A DNA stretch of 64,000 nucleotides from Catenulispora yoronensis (GTDB lineage: Bacteria; Actinomycetota; Actinomycetes; Streptomycetales; Catenulisporaceae), in NCBI RefSeq assembly GCF_039531695.1, contig NZ_BAAAQN010000016.1, positions 62,001 to 126,000 on the forward strand, read 5' to 3'. The position numbers and the translations under genes are program-made. The notes beneath the pieces are model-generated. The model was not told the origin of the DNA. It saw only the letters and a program-made list of their open reading frames with translations, and searched no databases. Shown here in pieces: positions 7,857 to 16,322 of the stretch. Position 1 is the stretch's first letter. Each line of letters opens with the position of its first letter.

Positions 7857-8938
7857 CGAACCGCCCCTTCCTCGGAAGCCTGTGCCGCGAGCCGGGGAAA
7901 GAGCTTCACGGCGTTGCGCGTGGTCAGCCCGTGCCAGGTCCCGCCGTCGGGCTGTTCGGCGTCGCGGAGGGAAGCGATCTGCGGTCCGACCACCGGAGCG
8001 GGCGTCCAGCAGAAGTCGCTGCCGTAGAGCACGTGCTCGCTGCCGAACGCCGCGACCAACGCCGGTGTCTGATGCGGGAACGGCGTGCCCGCGAGGTCGT
8101 ACCAGAGCCGGCGGAGCTGCTCGGTGGCGGTCGCCCCGCCGGACGCCAGACCGAACGCGGACCGGAACAGCTCGATCCGGTCGGCCAACAGCGGCAGGGC
8201 TCCGCCGCCGTGGGTGAAGACCCACTGGATGTCCGGATACCTGTCCAAGAACCCTGAGAACAGCAGATCGGCGGCGGCCCGGGCGGAGTCGAACAGGAAC
8301 TCCATCATCGGCCGCGGCAGGCCCAGGCTCACCGCCTCGTGGCCGGGCGGTGAGGTGGGGTGGACGAACACCACTGCTGCGCGCTCGTTCAGCTCCTGCC
8401 ACAGCGGGGCGAACTCCGGGTCGCCCGGGTAGCGGCCCTCGGCGTTGGTCTCGATCGTCACGCCGTCACTGCCCAGCTCGTCCAGGGCGTGGCAGGCCTC
8501 GGCGATCGCGCCGTCGACGTCCGGCAGCGGCAGCGAGGCGAGGTGCCCGAAACGGTCCGGACGAGCCCGGGCGGTTCCGGCGCCGAACTCGTTGACCTCG
8601 CGGGCCAGGGCCCGGGCGGCCTTGTCGTCGCCGAAGTGGATGCCGGGGGAGGAGACGGAGAGCATCGCCGTGGCCACGCCCCACTGGTCCATCAGCCCCA
8701 GGTGGGTGTCGGGGTCCCAGGACGGCCAGCCGGGCATGCCGTCGGGCCGCAGGCGGCCGGCGGCCTTGGCGGCGTCGGCGTACCGGTCGGTGACGAAGTG
8801 CGCGTGGACGTCGATGAGCCCGTTGGCAGGCCCGTCGACGGGCTCCGGTTCGAGGCCGGATGACGCGGGGCCGGGCGATGCGGGGCCGAGCGTTGCGGGG
8901 CCTGGCGACGCGGGGCCGGGCGTTGCGGGGTCGGACAT
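7853..8938 (-). CDS. ACMSD-type amidohydrolase/decarboxylase
   Basis: Predicted 361-residue protein of the amidohydrolase-2 family, which includes aminocarboxymuconate-semialdehyde decarboxylase and related non-oxidative decarboxylases. After a ~38-residue low-complexity Pro/Gly/Ala/Ser leader, the barrel starts at LIDVHAHF (His45, His47). The other metal ligands are visible: a His in VFVHPTSP, a His in FTHGGG and the Asp in YGSDFCW. The family normally uses a zinc ion to decarboxylate or hydrolyse ring-cleavage or aromatic acids. The gene lies directly downstream of the flavin monooxygenase and is coupled by ATGA to the next amidohydrolase. This placement suggests a lower-pathway step after ring opening. 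Confidence 0.82.
   Translation of the reverse strand: MSDPATPGPASPGPATLGPASPGPASSGLEPEPVDGPANGLIDVHAHFVTDRYADAAKAAGRLRPDGMPGWPSWDPDTHLGLMDQWGVATAMLSVSSPGIHFGDDKAARALAREVNEFGAGTARARPDRFGHLASLPLPDVDGAIAEACHALDELGSDGVTIETNAEGRYPGDPEFAPLWQELNERAAVVFVHPTSPPGHEAVSLGLPRPMMEFLFDSARAAADLLFSGFLDRYPDIQWVFTHGGGALPLLADRIELFRSAFGLASGGATATEQLRRLWYDLAGTPFPHQTPALVAAFGSEHVLYGSDFCWTPAPVVGPQIASLRDAEQPDGGTWHGLTTRNAVKLFPRLAAQASEEGAVR
8868..8932. repeat. GCGGGGCCGGGCGTT-type repeat in the 5' end of the ACMSD-like gene
   Basis: About four imperfect copies of a ~15-bp unit (consensus GCGGGGCCGGGCGTT on the plus strand) encode a repeating Pro-Gly-Pro-Ala-(Ser/Thr) stretch at the protein N-terminus, ahead of the conserved fold. 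Confidence 0.75.
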
Positions 8939-9028
8939 GATGGGTTCCTGTTCATGGTTCGGCGCGTTCCGCTGACGCCCGGCGGTGTACCTGTCGATTC
9001 GGCTCGACAGGGTTCTGAGCTGCTCGGA

Positions 9029-10237
9029 CTATATCAATGGTGTGATCTGGTCCTCGCGGTTCAGCAGGGCTTTGCCGTACACCTCGTAGTTCACCGCGGG
9101 CAGGACCACCGCGTGCCGGGCGGCGACGGCGGAGTCGCGCCAGAGCCGCTGCAACGGGCTGACCTCGGCGAAGCCCGCGGCGCCGTGCGCGAACATCAGC
9201 AGGTCGATCGCCTGGGTGACGTGCTCGACCACCCAGGCGGTGTCGGCGCGCACCCTGGTCCGGGCCAGGACGTCGGGGTACGCGCCGTCGCGCGCGGCCT
9301 GGTCGATGTCGTCGGCGGCGCGGTAGGCGTGCAGGTGCGCGGTGTCGATCAGCATCGCGGCCCTGGCTATCTGCAACTGGAACGCGACCGAGTCGGACTG
9401 CGCCGTGTAGAAGGTGTACGAGATCGCCTTCGAGTCGGCCTTGGCGCGGACGAGCTCCAGCGCCTTGCTGGCCATCCCGAGCTGCGGACCGGCCAGGACG
9501 AGGGCCAGCACGGGCACGAACGCCGACCGGTACAGCGCCTCCTCGGTCTGCTCGGTCCCGTAGCCGCCGGTCAGCGCGGGCGGTACGGACATGACCCGGT
9601 GCTCGGGCACGAAGACGTCGTTCGCGACCAGGCAGTTCGAGCCCGAGGACCGCATGCCGGCCACGAACCAGGTCTCCTCCAGGTCCATGTCCGCCCGGGA
9701 GATCAGGGCGAGGCCCTGATCGACCGCCGCGCCGGACTCGTCGGTGATCGGGATGCCCAGCACGGCCCAGTCGGCGTGCCAGGACCCGGAGTTGTAGTAC
9801 CAGCGCCCGGTGACGCGCCAGCCGCCCTCGACCTTGACCGTCTCGGCGGTCGGCGCGAGCACGCCGGACACCCGGGCGCCGGGGTCGGCCTTCCACACGT
9901 CGTCCTGGGCCTGCTCGGGGAACAGGCCCGTGAGCCAGGCGCAGACGTTGGACAGCGCCACGACCCAGGCCGTGCCGCCGTCGGCCTCGGCGACCGCCGC
10001 CGAGACCTCGAGCATGGTGCGGATCGAGGTCTCGTAGCCGCCGTACCGCCGGGGCTGGGCGGTCTTGAAGGCGCCGGCCTCGGTGAGCGCGGTGATGCTC
10101 TCCTCGACGACACGGCGATCCTGTTCACCCTGCGCGCCGTTGGCCGCGATGAGCGGTTGCAGGGCGCGTACCCGGTCGACCAGCTCAGCGGCGGACGGGA
10201 CGGCATCCTGGGCCGGGGACGTAGCGGTGGTGGTCAT
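9029..10237 (-). CDS. Acyl-CoA-dehydrogenase-fold flavin monooxygenase, oxygenase component (HsaA/HpaB group)
   Basis: Predicted 402-residue cytoplasmic oxygenase of the two-component group D flavin monooxygenases. These take reduced flavin from a partner reductase and hydroxylate phenols ortho to the OH group. Signatures are the N-terminal helical domain ending in GGTAWVVALSN, the beta-domain WRVTGRWYYNSGSWHADWAVLG, the MRSSGSN flavin-contact segment, and the C-terminal four-helix domain. The length fits the family. ATG 10237 was chosen over an in-frame extension because it has a GGAAAG site and starts just ahead of the conserved fold. The reductase gene lies 108 bp upstream on the same strand, and an extradiol dioxygenase precedes that, giving a catechol-forming and ring-cleaving set. 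Confidence 0.85.
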   Translation of the reverse strand: MTTTATSPAQDAVPSAAELVDRVRALQPLIAANGAQGEQDRRVVEESITALTEAGAFKTAQPRRYGGYETSIRTMLEVSAAVAEADGGTAWVVALSNVCAWLTGLFPEQAQDDVWKADPGARVSGVLAPTAETVKVEGGWRVTGRWYYNSGSWHADWAVLGIPITDESGAAVDQGLALISRADMDLEETWFVAGMRSSGSNCLVANDVFVPEHRVMSVPPALTGGYGTEQTEEALYRSAFVPVLALVLAGPQLGMASKALELVRAKADSKAISYTFYTAQSDSVAFQLQIARAAMLIDTAHLHAYRAADDIDQAARDGAYPDVLARTRVRADTAWVVEHVTQAIDLLMFAHGAAGFAEVSPLQRLWRDSAVAARHAVVLPAVNYEVYGKALLNREDQITPLI

Positions 10238-10345
10238 GGTGGGCTCTTTCCGGAGGTGATGGAACAGGGGGACAGAGGGAACGGGGGCGGGACAGGGGCG
10301 GGCCAGGGACAGGCCAGGGACAGGCCAGGGATGGAACAAGGCGGG

Positions 10346-10918
10346 TCAGTGCGCGCAGGCGGCGATCTGGTCGACGATCCGCGCCCGCGGCCGCTGGTCG
10401 AAGCGGGAGTGGGTGCCGAACGTGCGGTGTGCGTAGACCAGCGGGGGCAGTTCAGCCCGCCCGCCCGCGGTGACCAGCCCGATCAGCAGCCGGTGGTCGC
10501 CGCCGGGAACGGCGTCCCGCAGGGTGCAGACCGCCCAGCCCGCCGCCCCGGCCAGGCGCGGCAGCCCGTGGTCGAGGTGCCAGTCGGCGGCGGCGAACCG
10601 GTCGACGCCCGGCCGGGCGAACAGCATCGCCAGGTCCTGCTGGCCGTGGCCGAGCAGGTTCACGCCGAACCTCCCGGCGCCGACCAGCCGGGGCAGCAGG
10701 CTGGAGCGCTCGTCCAGCGCGATGGTGATCAGCGGCGGCTCCAGCGACAGCGACGCGAAGGAGCTGACGGTCGCCCCGAAGGGCCGGCCGCCGTCGACGG
10801 TGGTGATCACCGTGACCGGCGCGCACACGCCGGCCAGCAGATCGCGGAAGACCTGCGGCGGGACGCCGGTCCCGGAGGCGAATTCGCGCGTCAAGAGCTG
10901 TGACTCCCGGTCAGTCAT
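10346..10918 (-). CDS. Flavin reductase, partner of the monooxygenase
   Basis: Predicted 190-residue NAD(P)H:flavin oxidoreductase of the HpaC/HsaB-like split-barrel family. It supplies FMNH2 or FADH2 to the oxygenase encoded next. The core is typical: FRDLLAGVCAPVTVITT, GATVSSFASLSLEPPLITIALDE, then GRFGVNLL and the GGDHRLLIGLV strand near the C-terminus, including the GDH motif. Start ATG 10918 overlaps the stop of the dioxygenase gene (ATGA). The first codons lie in a 20-24-bp tandem duplication, so the exact N-terminus has been remodelled. A longer in-frame extension exists but lies wholly over the upstream gene. Confidence 0.85.
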   Translation of the reverse strand: MTDRESQLLTREFASGTGVPPQVFRDLLAGVCAPVTVITTVDGGRPFGATVSSFASLSLEPPLITIALDERSSLLPRLVGAGRFGVNLLGHGQQDLAMLFARPGVDRFAAADWHLDHGLPRLAGAAGWAVCTLRDAVPGGDHRLLIGLVTAGGRAELPPLVYAHRTFGTHSRFDQRPRARIVDQIAACAH

Positions 10919-10938
10919 GAGCTGTGGCTCCCGGTCAT
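10895..10938. repeat. Tandem duplication at the dioxygenase/reductase junction
   Basis: GAGCTGTGACTCCCGGTC (from 10895) is repeated from 10919 with one base change. The duplication creates the overlap of the dioxygenase 3' end and the reductase 5' end. Confidence 0.85.
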
Positions 10939-11838
10939 GAGTCCGGCCAGGTCCTCGGGGGCGAGGAAGGACGGAGGCGGCGGCGGTCCCCAGTTGTAAA
11001 GGCCCTTCATGCCCGCCACCACGGCGGGCTCCCACAACGCGTCCTCGACGATGCAGTCCAGGTCGGAGTAGTACTCGGAGAAGTTCCCGGCGGGATCGCG
11101 CAGGTACCAGAAGAAGTTGGAGCCGATGTGGTGCCGGCCCAGGCCCCAGACGTGGCGCTCGGGGTGGCCTTCGAGCATGGTCGTCGCGCCGCGTCCGACC
11201 TCGTCGACGTCGTCCACCTCCCAGGCGGTGTGGTGGAGGAAGGCGACCGGGGCCTGCTGGACCAGGACGTTGTGATGGTCGGTCGAACAGCGCAGGAACG
11301 CGGCCAGGCCGGGCACGGTGTCGCTGGTCCTGAGCCCCAGGCCCTCGACGAAGAACCGCTGGGAGCCGGCCTGGTCGGTGGAGCCCAGCACGACGTGCCC
11401 GAGCTTGCGGGGCCGGACCCCGGCGGTGCGGACGACCCCCGGCGCGCGGGTGTCGGGCCGCGTGGTGCTGCCGGGCGCGTTGTAGGGCGGCGTCGGGGTC
11501 GCGGCCTGATCGGTCCGGGCGGACACCTCGACGACGACCATGGTCTCGGTGCCGGGATCGTAGGCGCGGATCGCGTCCCCGGAATCGGTCGCCGGGATCT
11601 CCAAGCGCCTCAGCGACGCCGCGATGCGATCGATGTCGTCGAGGTGGTCCGCGCCGATCCGCAGCTCCAGCAGCCGCCGGCGGTCGCCCGGGACGAGGCG
11701 GAGCTGGTCGCCGCCGTCCCGCGTGGTGAGGACGGTTGTCCCGCTGCCTGCCCCTAGGCCGAACTCGGTGTAGTACGCACTGGTCGCAGCCACATCAGGT
11801 ACTGCGACGGTGATCTGGTTCAGTCGATGCAAAACCAT
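10915..11838 (-). CDS. Extradiol (VOC-fold) ring-cleavage dioxygenase
   Basis: Predicted 307-residue cytoplasmic dioxygenase with two vicinal-oxygen-chelate modules (~1-110 and ~143-285), the size and layout of type I extradiol enzymes. The second module keeps the 2-His-1-carboxylate iron site: His148 (KLGHVVL), a His at 202/203 (LHHTAWEVDD) and Glu255 (GNFSEYYSD). Catalytic-zone residues follow. Enzymes of this kind cleave catechols next to one hydroxyl using Fe(II) and O2. It precedes the reductase (ATGA overlap) and oxygenase, so it probably cleaves the catechol they make. The linker ~110-140 is Pro/Thr-rich. ATG 11838 was chosen because the conserved HRLNQITVAVPD strand begins there. Confidence 0.88.
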   Translation of the reverse strand: MVLHRLNQITVAVPDVAATSAYYTEFGLGAGSGTTVLTTRDGGDQLRLVPGDRRRLLELRIGADHLDDIDRIAASLRRLEIPATDSGDAIRAYDPGTETMVVVEVSARTDQAATPTPPYNAPGSTTRPDTRAPGVVRTAGVRPRKLGHVVLGSTDQAGSQRFFVEGLGLRTSDTVPGLAAFLRCSTDHHNVLVQQAPVAFLHHTAWEVDDVDEVGRGATTMLEGHPERHVWGLGRHHIGSNFFWYLRDPAGNFSEYYSDLDCIVEDALWEPAVVAGMKGLYNWGPPPPPSFLAPEDLAGLMTGSHSS

Positions 11839-11859
11839 GTCCGTCGGTCCTTTCGGGAC

Positions 11860-11921
11860 GGTCGCGGATCGAGTCGGTCGCGGATCGAGTCGGTGCGGAA
11901 TCGTCGGTCGCGGATCGAGTC
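11860..11921. repeat. Three 16-bp GGTCGCGGATCGAGTC repeats
   Basis: Two perfect adjacent copies (11860-11875, 11876-11891) and a third (11906-11921) fill most of the 115-bp gap between the hydrolase and dioxygenase genes. Partial copies follow at 11922 and 11942. They could be protein sites, but simple minisatellite expansion is equally likely. Confidence 0.9.
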
Positions 11922-11953
11922 GGTCGCGACCCGACCGGTTCGGTCGCGGAGCG

Positions 11954-12817
11954 TCAGGCGCCGTCGGCCGCGCCCTGGCCGCCGACGAGTTCGTTGCGCA
12001 GTTCGCCGAGCCCGGCGACATGGCTGACGAGGGTCGTGCCCGGCACGAGGAACCGCTGCGGATCCCGCGCCATCCCGACGCCCGAGGGGGTGCCGGTGAA
12101 GATGATGTCGCCGGGCAGCAGCGGGCAGACCGCCGACAGCCGGGCGACGAGCTCGGGGACACTGAAGATCAGGTCGCCGGTGCGGCCCCGCTGGAGCACC
12201 TCGCCGTCGACGGCGCAGCCCAGCTCCAGGTCGTCGGGATCGGCCACGTCGTCCGCCGTGACCAGGGCCGGGCCCAGCGGCGCGAACCCCGGGAAGGACT
12301 TGCCGAGCGAGAACTGCGGGATCGGCCCGGCCAGCTGCACGGCCCGCTCGGACAGGTCCTGGCCGACCATCAGCCCCGCGACGTGGCTCCAGCCGTCGGA
12401 CTCGGCGACCCCGATCGCGGTCCGGCCGATGGCCACGACCAGCTCGACCTCCCAGTCGACCGAGGCGCTGGGCAGCCGCACCGCGGAGCGCGGGCCGGTG
12501 ATCGAGGTCGGGAACTTCGTGAAGACCGGCGGCGAGTCGGGCCGCGCGAAGCGGGCTTCGCTCGCGTGCTCGGCGTAGTTGAGGCCGATCGCGAAGACCT
12601 GCCGCGGCGCCGGCGTGGGCGCGCCGAGCTGCGTGTCGTCCACGGCGAAGTCGCCGCCGGGCGCGGCTCCGGCCGCCCAGTCGCGCAGCGCGTCCCAGTG
12701 CTCGAACAGGGCCTGCGGATCGGAGGGGAAGCGGCCGTCGCTGGCCTTGGCGACGTCCAGGCCGGTTCCGTCCTGGTGGAGGAGGGTGGCTCGGCCGGCG
12801 ACGTTGGCGATACGCAT
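11954..12817 (-). CDS. Fumarylacetoacetate hydrolase-family protein
   Basis: Predicted 287-residue enzyme. The FAH C-terminal fold runs from ~70 to 280 with the diagnostic motifs GLNYAEH, the PPVFTKFPTSI strand, DWEVELVVAIG (acidic metal ligands), GQDLSER, and GDIIFTGTPSGVG at the end. Members hydrolyse, hydrate, isomerise or decarboxylate beta-diketo or oxo-dienoate products of aromatic ring cleavage using Mg2+. It is the promoter-proximal gene of the minus-strand cluster and probably handles the product of the extradiol dioxygenase. An operator-like 11-mer shared with the GntR gene region lies upstream. Confidence 0.87.
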   Translation of the reverse strand: MRIANVAGRATLLHQDGTGLDVAKASDGRFPSDPQALFEHWDALRDWAAGAAPGGDFAVDDTQLGAPTPAPRQVFAIGLNYAEHASEARFARPDSPPVFTKFPTSITGPRSAVRLPSASVDWEVELVVAIGRTAIGVAESDGWSHVAGLMVGQDLSERAVQLAGPIPQFSLGKSFPGFAPLGPALVTADDVADPDDLELGCAVDGEVLQRGRTGDLIFSVPELVARLSAVCPLLPGDIIFTGTPSGVGMARDPQRFLVPGTTLVSHVAGLGELRNELVGGQGAADGA

Positions 12818-12892
12818 CTGGTGCTCCGTGCTCGATCAGGTGGGGGATCTTGTTTCGCCGACATGACCGGGCGGTGTCGGGCTGATGTCCTC

Positions 12893-12934
12893 ATCCTTCT
12901 CGCGCACTGATCGACTGTCAAGAGAAAATCGATT
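12893..12934 (-). promoter_or_regulatory. Promoter and operator candidate of the aromatic cluster
   Basis: On the minus strand TTGACA (12921-12916) is followed after 17 bp by AAGGAT (12898-12893), a sigma-70-like promoter pointing at the hydrolase gene. Directly upstream, GAAAATCGATT (12924-12934), containing the palindrome AATCGATT, repeats exactly the 11-mer found in front of the GntR gene. Confidence 0.6.
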
Positions 12935-13048
12935 CTGTATCTCATTGACGGTTGTTGCAGGGATGATCGGTTCCAGTTTTGTGCCGTTGGAGGGCACTCT
13001 TCCGCGCGTCAGGGGTATTTGCCGGATTTGTTCCTCTAGGTTGGGCCG

Positions 13049-15010
13049 GTGACTCGACTTCTGTCCCGGCCCGCGCTGGGTTCGGCCTTCTTCGGATGTG
13101 TGTTCGCCGCGTGCGCGCTGGGACTGTCTCCGGCGTCGGCCGCTCCGCTCCTGCCGAGCTCAGGCTCGGTCCTGCTCGACGAGCCCTTCACCGGCACGTC
13201 GGTGGCGAACCCCGGCTTCAACCCGCTCCAGGACGCCTGCCTCACCGGGGCGACCGCGTCGGCGCCGCCCGGATCCTCGACGCTGGGACCGTGCACGGGG
13301 GCCAACCAGATCACGCCGCCGGTGCCCACACCGGGACAGCTGCCGGGCTACCTCCAGCTCACGGACCCGTCGATCTTCCGGGTCGGCAGCACGCTGTACA
13401 ACCGGCCGCTGCCCGGCAACGGCGGCCTCCAGGTGACGTTCAAGCAGTACCAGTACGGCGGCTCCGGCGCCGACGGCATCGGGTTCTTCCTCGTCGACGG
13501 GAGCACCGACCTGACCAGCGCCGGCGCCGACGGCGGCTCGCTGGGCTACGCGCAGCGCAACGGCACGAACGGCGTGGAAGGCGGCTACATCGGCGTCGGG
13601 CTCGACGCCTTCGGCAACTTCGCCAACGACTCGGAGAACCGCGGCCTGGGCTGCACCGGCACCGAGGTGAGCCCGGTCCCGCAGCACACGGTCGTGCCCA
13701 ACTCGGTGGTCCTGCGCGGCCCCGGGCAGGGCCTGAACGGGTACTGCTTCCTGGCCGGGACGGTCACGCCGGACCCCGCCAACCCGCCGAACTACAAGAC
13801 CTCCCTGCCCGGCACCCTGCGGGCCGACGGCACGGACCCGGCGGCCTCCGAGCGCACCGTCCGCGTGACCGTCAGCCAGGACACGTACCCGATGGTCACC
13901 GTCGAGATCGACTTCGAGGACGGCAACGGCTTCCAGCCCGTCCTGTCCCACCAGATGACCGAACCGCGGCCCGCCACCTACAAGCTCGGCTTCGCCTCCT
14001 CCACCGGCGGCGCGACCGACACCCACCTCATCCGCGACGCGGTGGCCTCCTCCCTGGTCACGCTCGACCAGCTGAACCTGGTCAAGACGGTCGTCGACCC
14101 GGCGGCCCGGACCTCCGCCAGGTCCACCCCCAGCGACACCACCTACACCGGCGGCACCGTGTACAACGCCGGCGACACGGTCCACTACCAGTTCCTGGTC
14201 ACCAACACCGGCACGACGAACCTCACCGACGTGGTGGTGACCGACCCCGCCGCCACCGACATCACCTGCCCCCGCACCACCCTCGGCTTCGCCGGCTCAC
14301 CCACCGCCGGCATGGTCTGCACCGGCTCGCACACGATCACCCCGGCCGATAGCCAGAACGGCCACTTCGAGAACACCGCGACCGCCCACGGCACCGCCCC
14401 CGAAACCGGCGCCGTCACCTCGAACCCCTCCTCCTCCGCGGTCCCGGTGAACGCCTCCAGCCCCCACCTGCTCCTGAACAAGACCACGAACACCCAGACC
14501 GCCCACCCCGGCGACAAAGTCACCTACACCCTCACCGTCACCAACCACAGCGGCTTCACCCTCACCCCGGCCACCGCCACCGACGACCTCACCACGCTCC
14601 TGAACAGCGCCACCTACAACGGCGACGCGCACGCGTCCACGGGGACCATCAGCGTGACCGACAAGACGCTGCACTGGACCGGCCCCCTCGCCGACGGAGC
14701 CACCGCCACGATCAGCTACTCGGTCACGATCGGCGCGGAGGCGGCGGTCGGCAGCACCCTGACCAACGCGGTGACGTCCGCGGTTGTCGGGGCGGAGTGC
14801 GGGAGCGGCAGTGCTCTGCCGTGCAGCGCGAGTGTGCGGATCGTTCGGGCGGTGCCGCCGACGCCGCCGCAGCCTGTTAAGCCCGCTAAGCCCGCTAAGC
14901 CTGGTCCCGGCAAGTTGCCCGCGACAGGTGCGGCGGGGTTGGTTCCGGCCGGGGTGCTCGCGGTGGGGCTGCCGGTGCTTGGGGCTGTGGTTTATCGGCG
15001 CAGTCGATAG
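13049..15010 (+). CDS. LPXTG-anchored surface protein with L-type lectin and DUF11 domains
   Basis: Predicted 653-residue wall-anchored protein. A signal peptide (to about residue 31, ASA) precedes an L-type lectin-like beta-sandwich (~40-340) with GADGIGFFLVDG and a GYIGVGLDAFGNFAN segment matching the carbohydrate/metal loop of bacterial legume-like lectins. Two DUF11-type repeats follow (~350-460 and ~465-590), each with a GDxVxYxxxVTNxG core. A PKPAKP spacer leads to LPATG at 623, a hydrophobic stretch and a YRRSR tail, a full sortase signal. GTG 13049 has AGG eight bases upstream. Probably a cell-surface glycan-binding or spore/hyphal-surface adhesin. No sortase gene is in the window. 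Confidence 0.85.
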   Translation: MTRLLSRPALGSAFFGCVFAACALGLSPASAAPLLPSSGSVLLDEPFTGTSVANPGFNPLQDACLTGATASAPPGSSTLGPCTGANQITPPVPTPGQLPGYLQLTDPSIFRVGSTLYNRPLPGNGGLQVTFKQYQYGGSGADGIGFFLVDGSTDLTSAGADGGSLGYAQRNGTNGVEGGYIGVGLDAFGNFANDSENRGLGCTGTEVSPVPQHTVVPNSVVLRGPGQGLNGYCFLAGTVTPDPANPPNYKTSLPGTLRADGTDPAASERTVRVTVSQDTYPMVTVEIDFEDGNGFQPVLSHQMTEPRPATYKLGFASSTGGATDTHLIRDAVASSLVTLDQLNLVKTVVDPAARTSARSTPSDTTYTGGTVYNAGDTVHYQFLVTNTGTTNLTDVVVTDPAATDITCPRTTLGFAGSPTAGMVCTGSHTITPADSQNGHFENTATAHGTAPETGAVTSNPSSSAVPVNASSPHLLLNKTTNTQTAHPGDKVTYTLTVTNHSGFTLTPATATDDLTTLLNSATYNGDAHASTGTISVTDKTLHWTGPLADGATATISYSVTIGAEAAVGSTLTNAVTSAVVGAECGSGSALPCSASVRIVRAVPPTPPQPVKPAKPAKPGPGKLPATGAAGLVPAGVLAVGLPVLGAVVYRRSR

Positions 15011-15057
15011 AGTCTCGGCCGTACGTTACTGGTGTAGACCAATCCAGTGGGGGGTTG

Positions 15058-16242
15058 GTGAAGCAGAACCGACTGCTGATAGCCGTGGCCGCGATCTTGC
15101 TCGTCGCGGCCACGGCCTGCACCTCGTGCACCTCGTCCTCTTCGTCCCCGGCAGCGGTTCCGCTCGTGGCGGGCGTCCCGTCGAGCCTGCCCGCGGCTTC
15201 GGCCGCCGAGGTGGCCGAGGCGCCGCGCTTGACTGTGGCGCACGCCTACGACCTGCCGCCGGGCTGGCATGTTGACGACTTCGGGGCCTGGCTTGGCGGC
15301 GACTACGTCGCGTTCGAGGCGGTGAAGCCCGCGACCGGGCCTGGGCCTCAGGACAAGGACGCCAGGGAACTGTGGATTCTCCGCCAGGCTGACGGGTCGT
15401 TGCGCCGGATTCCTCCGATCGATCCGGCCAGCGTCATCGCCAACGATGACATCACCGGCGGTTGGGTGACCAGGTTGGAGAAGACGCCGAAGGCGGATGG
15501 CCAGTGCCGCCGCCGTACCCAGGCGGGCTGCTACTCCTGGAACCTTTACGCCATCCGGGCGTCGGACGGAGCACGCAAGCTCCTCGCCCAGGCTCCGCAT
15601 CCCATGGACCAGGTCTGGATTCCGCTTCCCGCCGCCCACGACGGGACCGTCGCCTGGCAGCAGTCCGCCGACGACGGCAAGAGCTTCGACATCATGCAGT
15701 GGAAGGTCGACACTCCCGCCCCGGTGAAGCTGACCACGCTGAACGCCCAGTCGACGGTCACCACCGACAACGGGCACGTCTACGTCGAACAATCAGCGCT
15801 GGAAGCAGATGGCTCACGCCACGACTCGGTCATCAACCTCGTCGAACCCGGCGGCGTCCTTCGACCCGTCGCCAGCTACAGCGGCCCCTGCTGCGCCGAC
15901 GTCAAGAACGGCCTCATCGCCTACATGACCGGAGCCCAGGACGGCGACGGCGCGGCCTCGATCACCAATTCCGATCTCCCCACGGAAGCCCACCTCACCG
16001 GCGCCGCACCCATCTTCAAGATCTTCGGCATCTACACAGCGCAGATCGTCGACACCCACCACCTCCTCGTCACGAGCATCAGAGGCGACTTCGTCATCGA
16101 CACCCGACACCCCGAGACCCCGGCGACCATCACCGCGAAGACCCACGCCGGCAACAACATCAACGCCAGCGACGGCCTGATCGCGGATCCGGTGTCCCGC
16201 AAAGGCGGCGTCGACACGCTGTACATACTCTCGACAAAGTGA
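15058..16242 (+). CDS. Putative lipoprotein, beta-propeller-like
   Basis: Predicted ~394-residue exported protein. The N-terminus has a basic start, a hydrophobic helix and a lipobox-like A-T-A-C at about residue 21, then a Ser-rich linker. The remainder consists of repeated four-strand units with Trp and Asp turn patterns (ARELWILRQADGSLRRI, YSWNLYAIRASDGARKLL, SFDIMQWKVDTPAPVKLT), suggesting a TolB- or WD-like propeller. No catalytic residues are recognised. GTG 15058 follows a G-rich site (15049-15054); the adjacent TTG 15055 is an alternative. The 3' end is in a strong terminator shared with the convergent giant gene. Function unknown. Confidence 0.7.
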   Translation: MKQNRLLIAVAAILLVAATACTSCTSSSSSPAAVPLVAGVPSSLPAASAAEVAEAPRLTVAHAYDLPPGWHVDDFGAWLGGDYVAFEAVKPATGPGPQDKDARELWILRQADGSLRRIPPIDPASVIANDDITGGWVTRLEKTPKADGQCRRRTQAGCYSWNLYAIRASDGARKLLAQAPHPMDQVWIPLPAAHDGTVAWQQSADDGKSFDIMQWKVDTPAPVKLTTLNAQSTVTTDNGHVYVEQSALEADGSRHDSVINLVEPGGVLRPVASYSGPCCADVKNGLIAYMTGAQDGDGAASITNSDLPTEAHLTGAAPIFKIFGIYTAQIVDTHHLLVTSIRGDFVIDTRHPETPATITAKTHAGNNINASDGLIADPVSRKGGVDTLYILSTK

Positions 16243-16281
16243 TTGGGCCGGCTCCGCCCGAAGGCGAACCCGGCCCAATCA
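16240..16281. terminator. Bidirectional terminator hairpin
   Basis: A perfect 12-bp stem (TGATTGGGCCGG / CCGGCCCAATCA) encloses an 18-nt loop that contains a further CGCC-CGAA-GGCG mini-hairpin. The lipoprotein stop codon is the first triplet of the stem. It lies between convergent genes. Confidence 0.8.
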
Positions 16282-16322
16282 GCCTGCTTCAATCACGAGT
16301 CAGTCAACCAACGGTCAGTCGA

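Noticed and set aside
7857..8402. N-terminal extension of the amidohydrolase frame
   Set aside because: It overlaps the conserved ACMSD-like gene in another frame; ATG 7856 makes the normal ATGA overlap.
13049..15010. Search for a sortase partner of the LPATG protein nearby
   Set aside because: No TLXTC-type sortase sequence is visible in the window; housekeeping sortases are usually encoded elsewhere.
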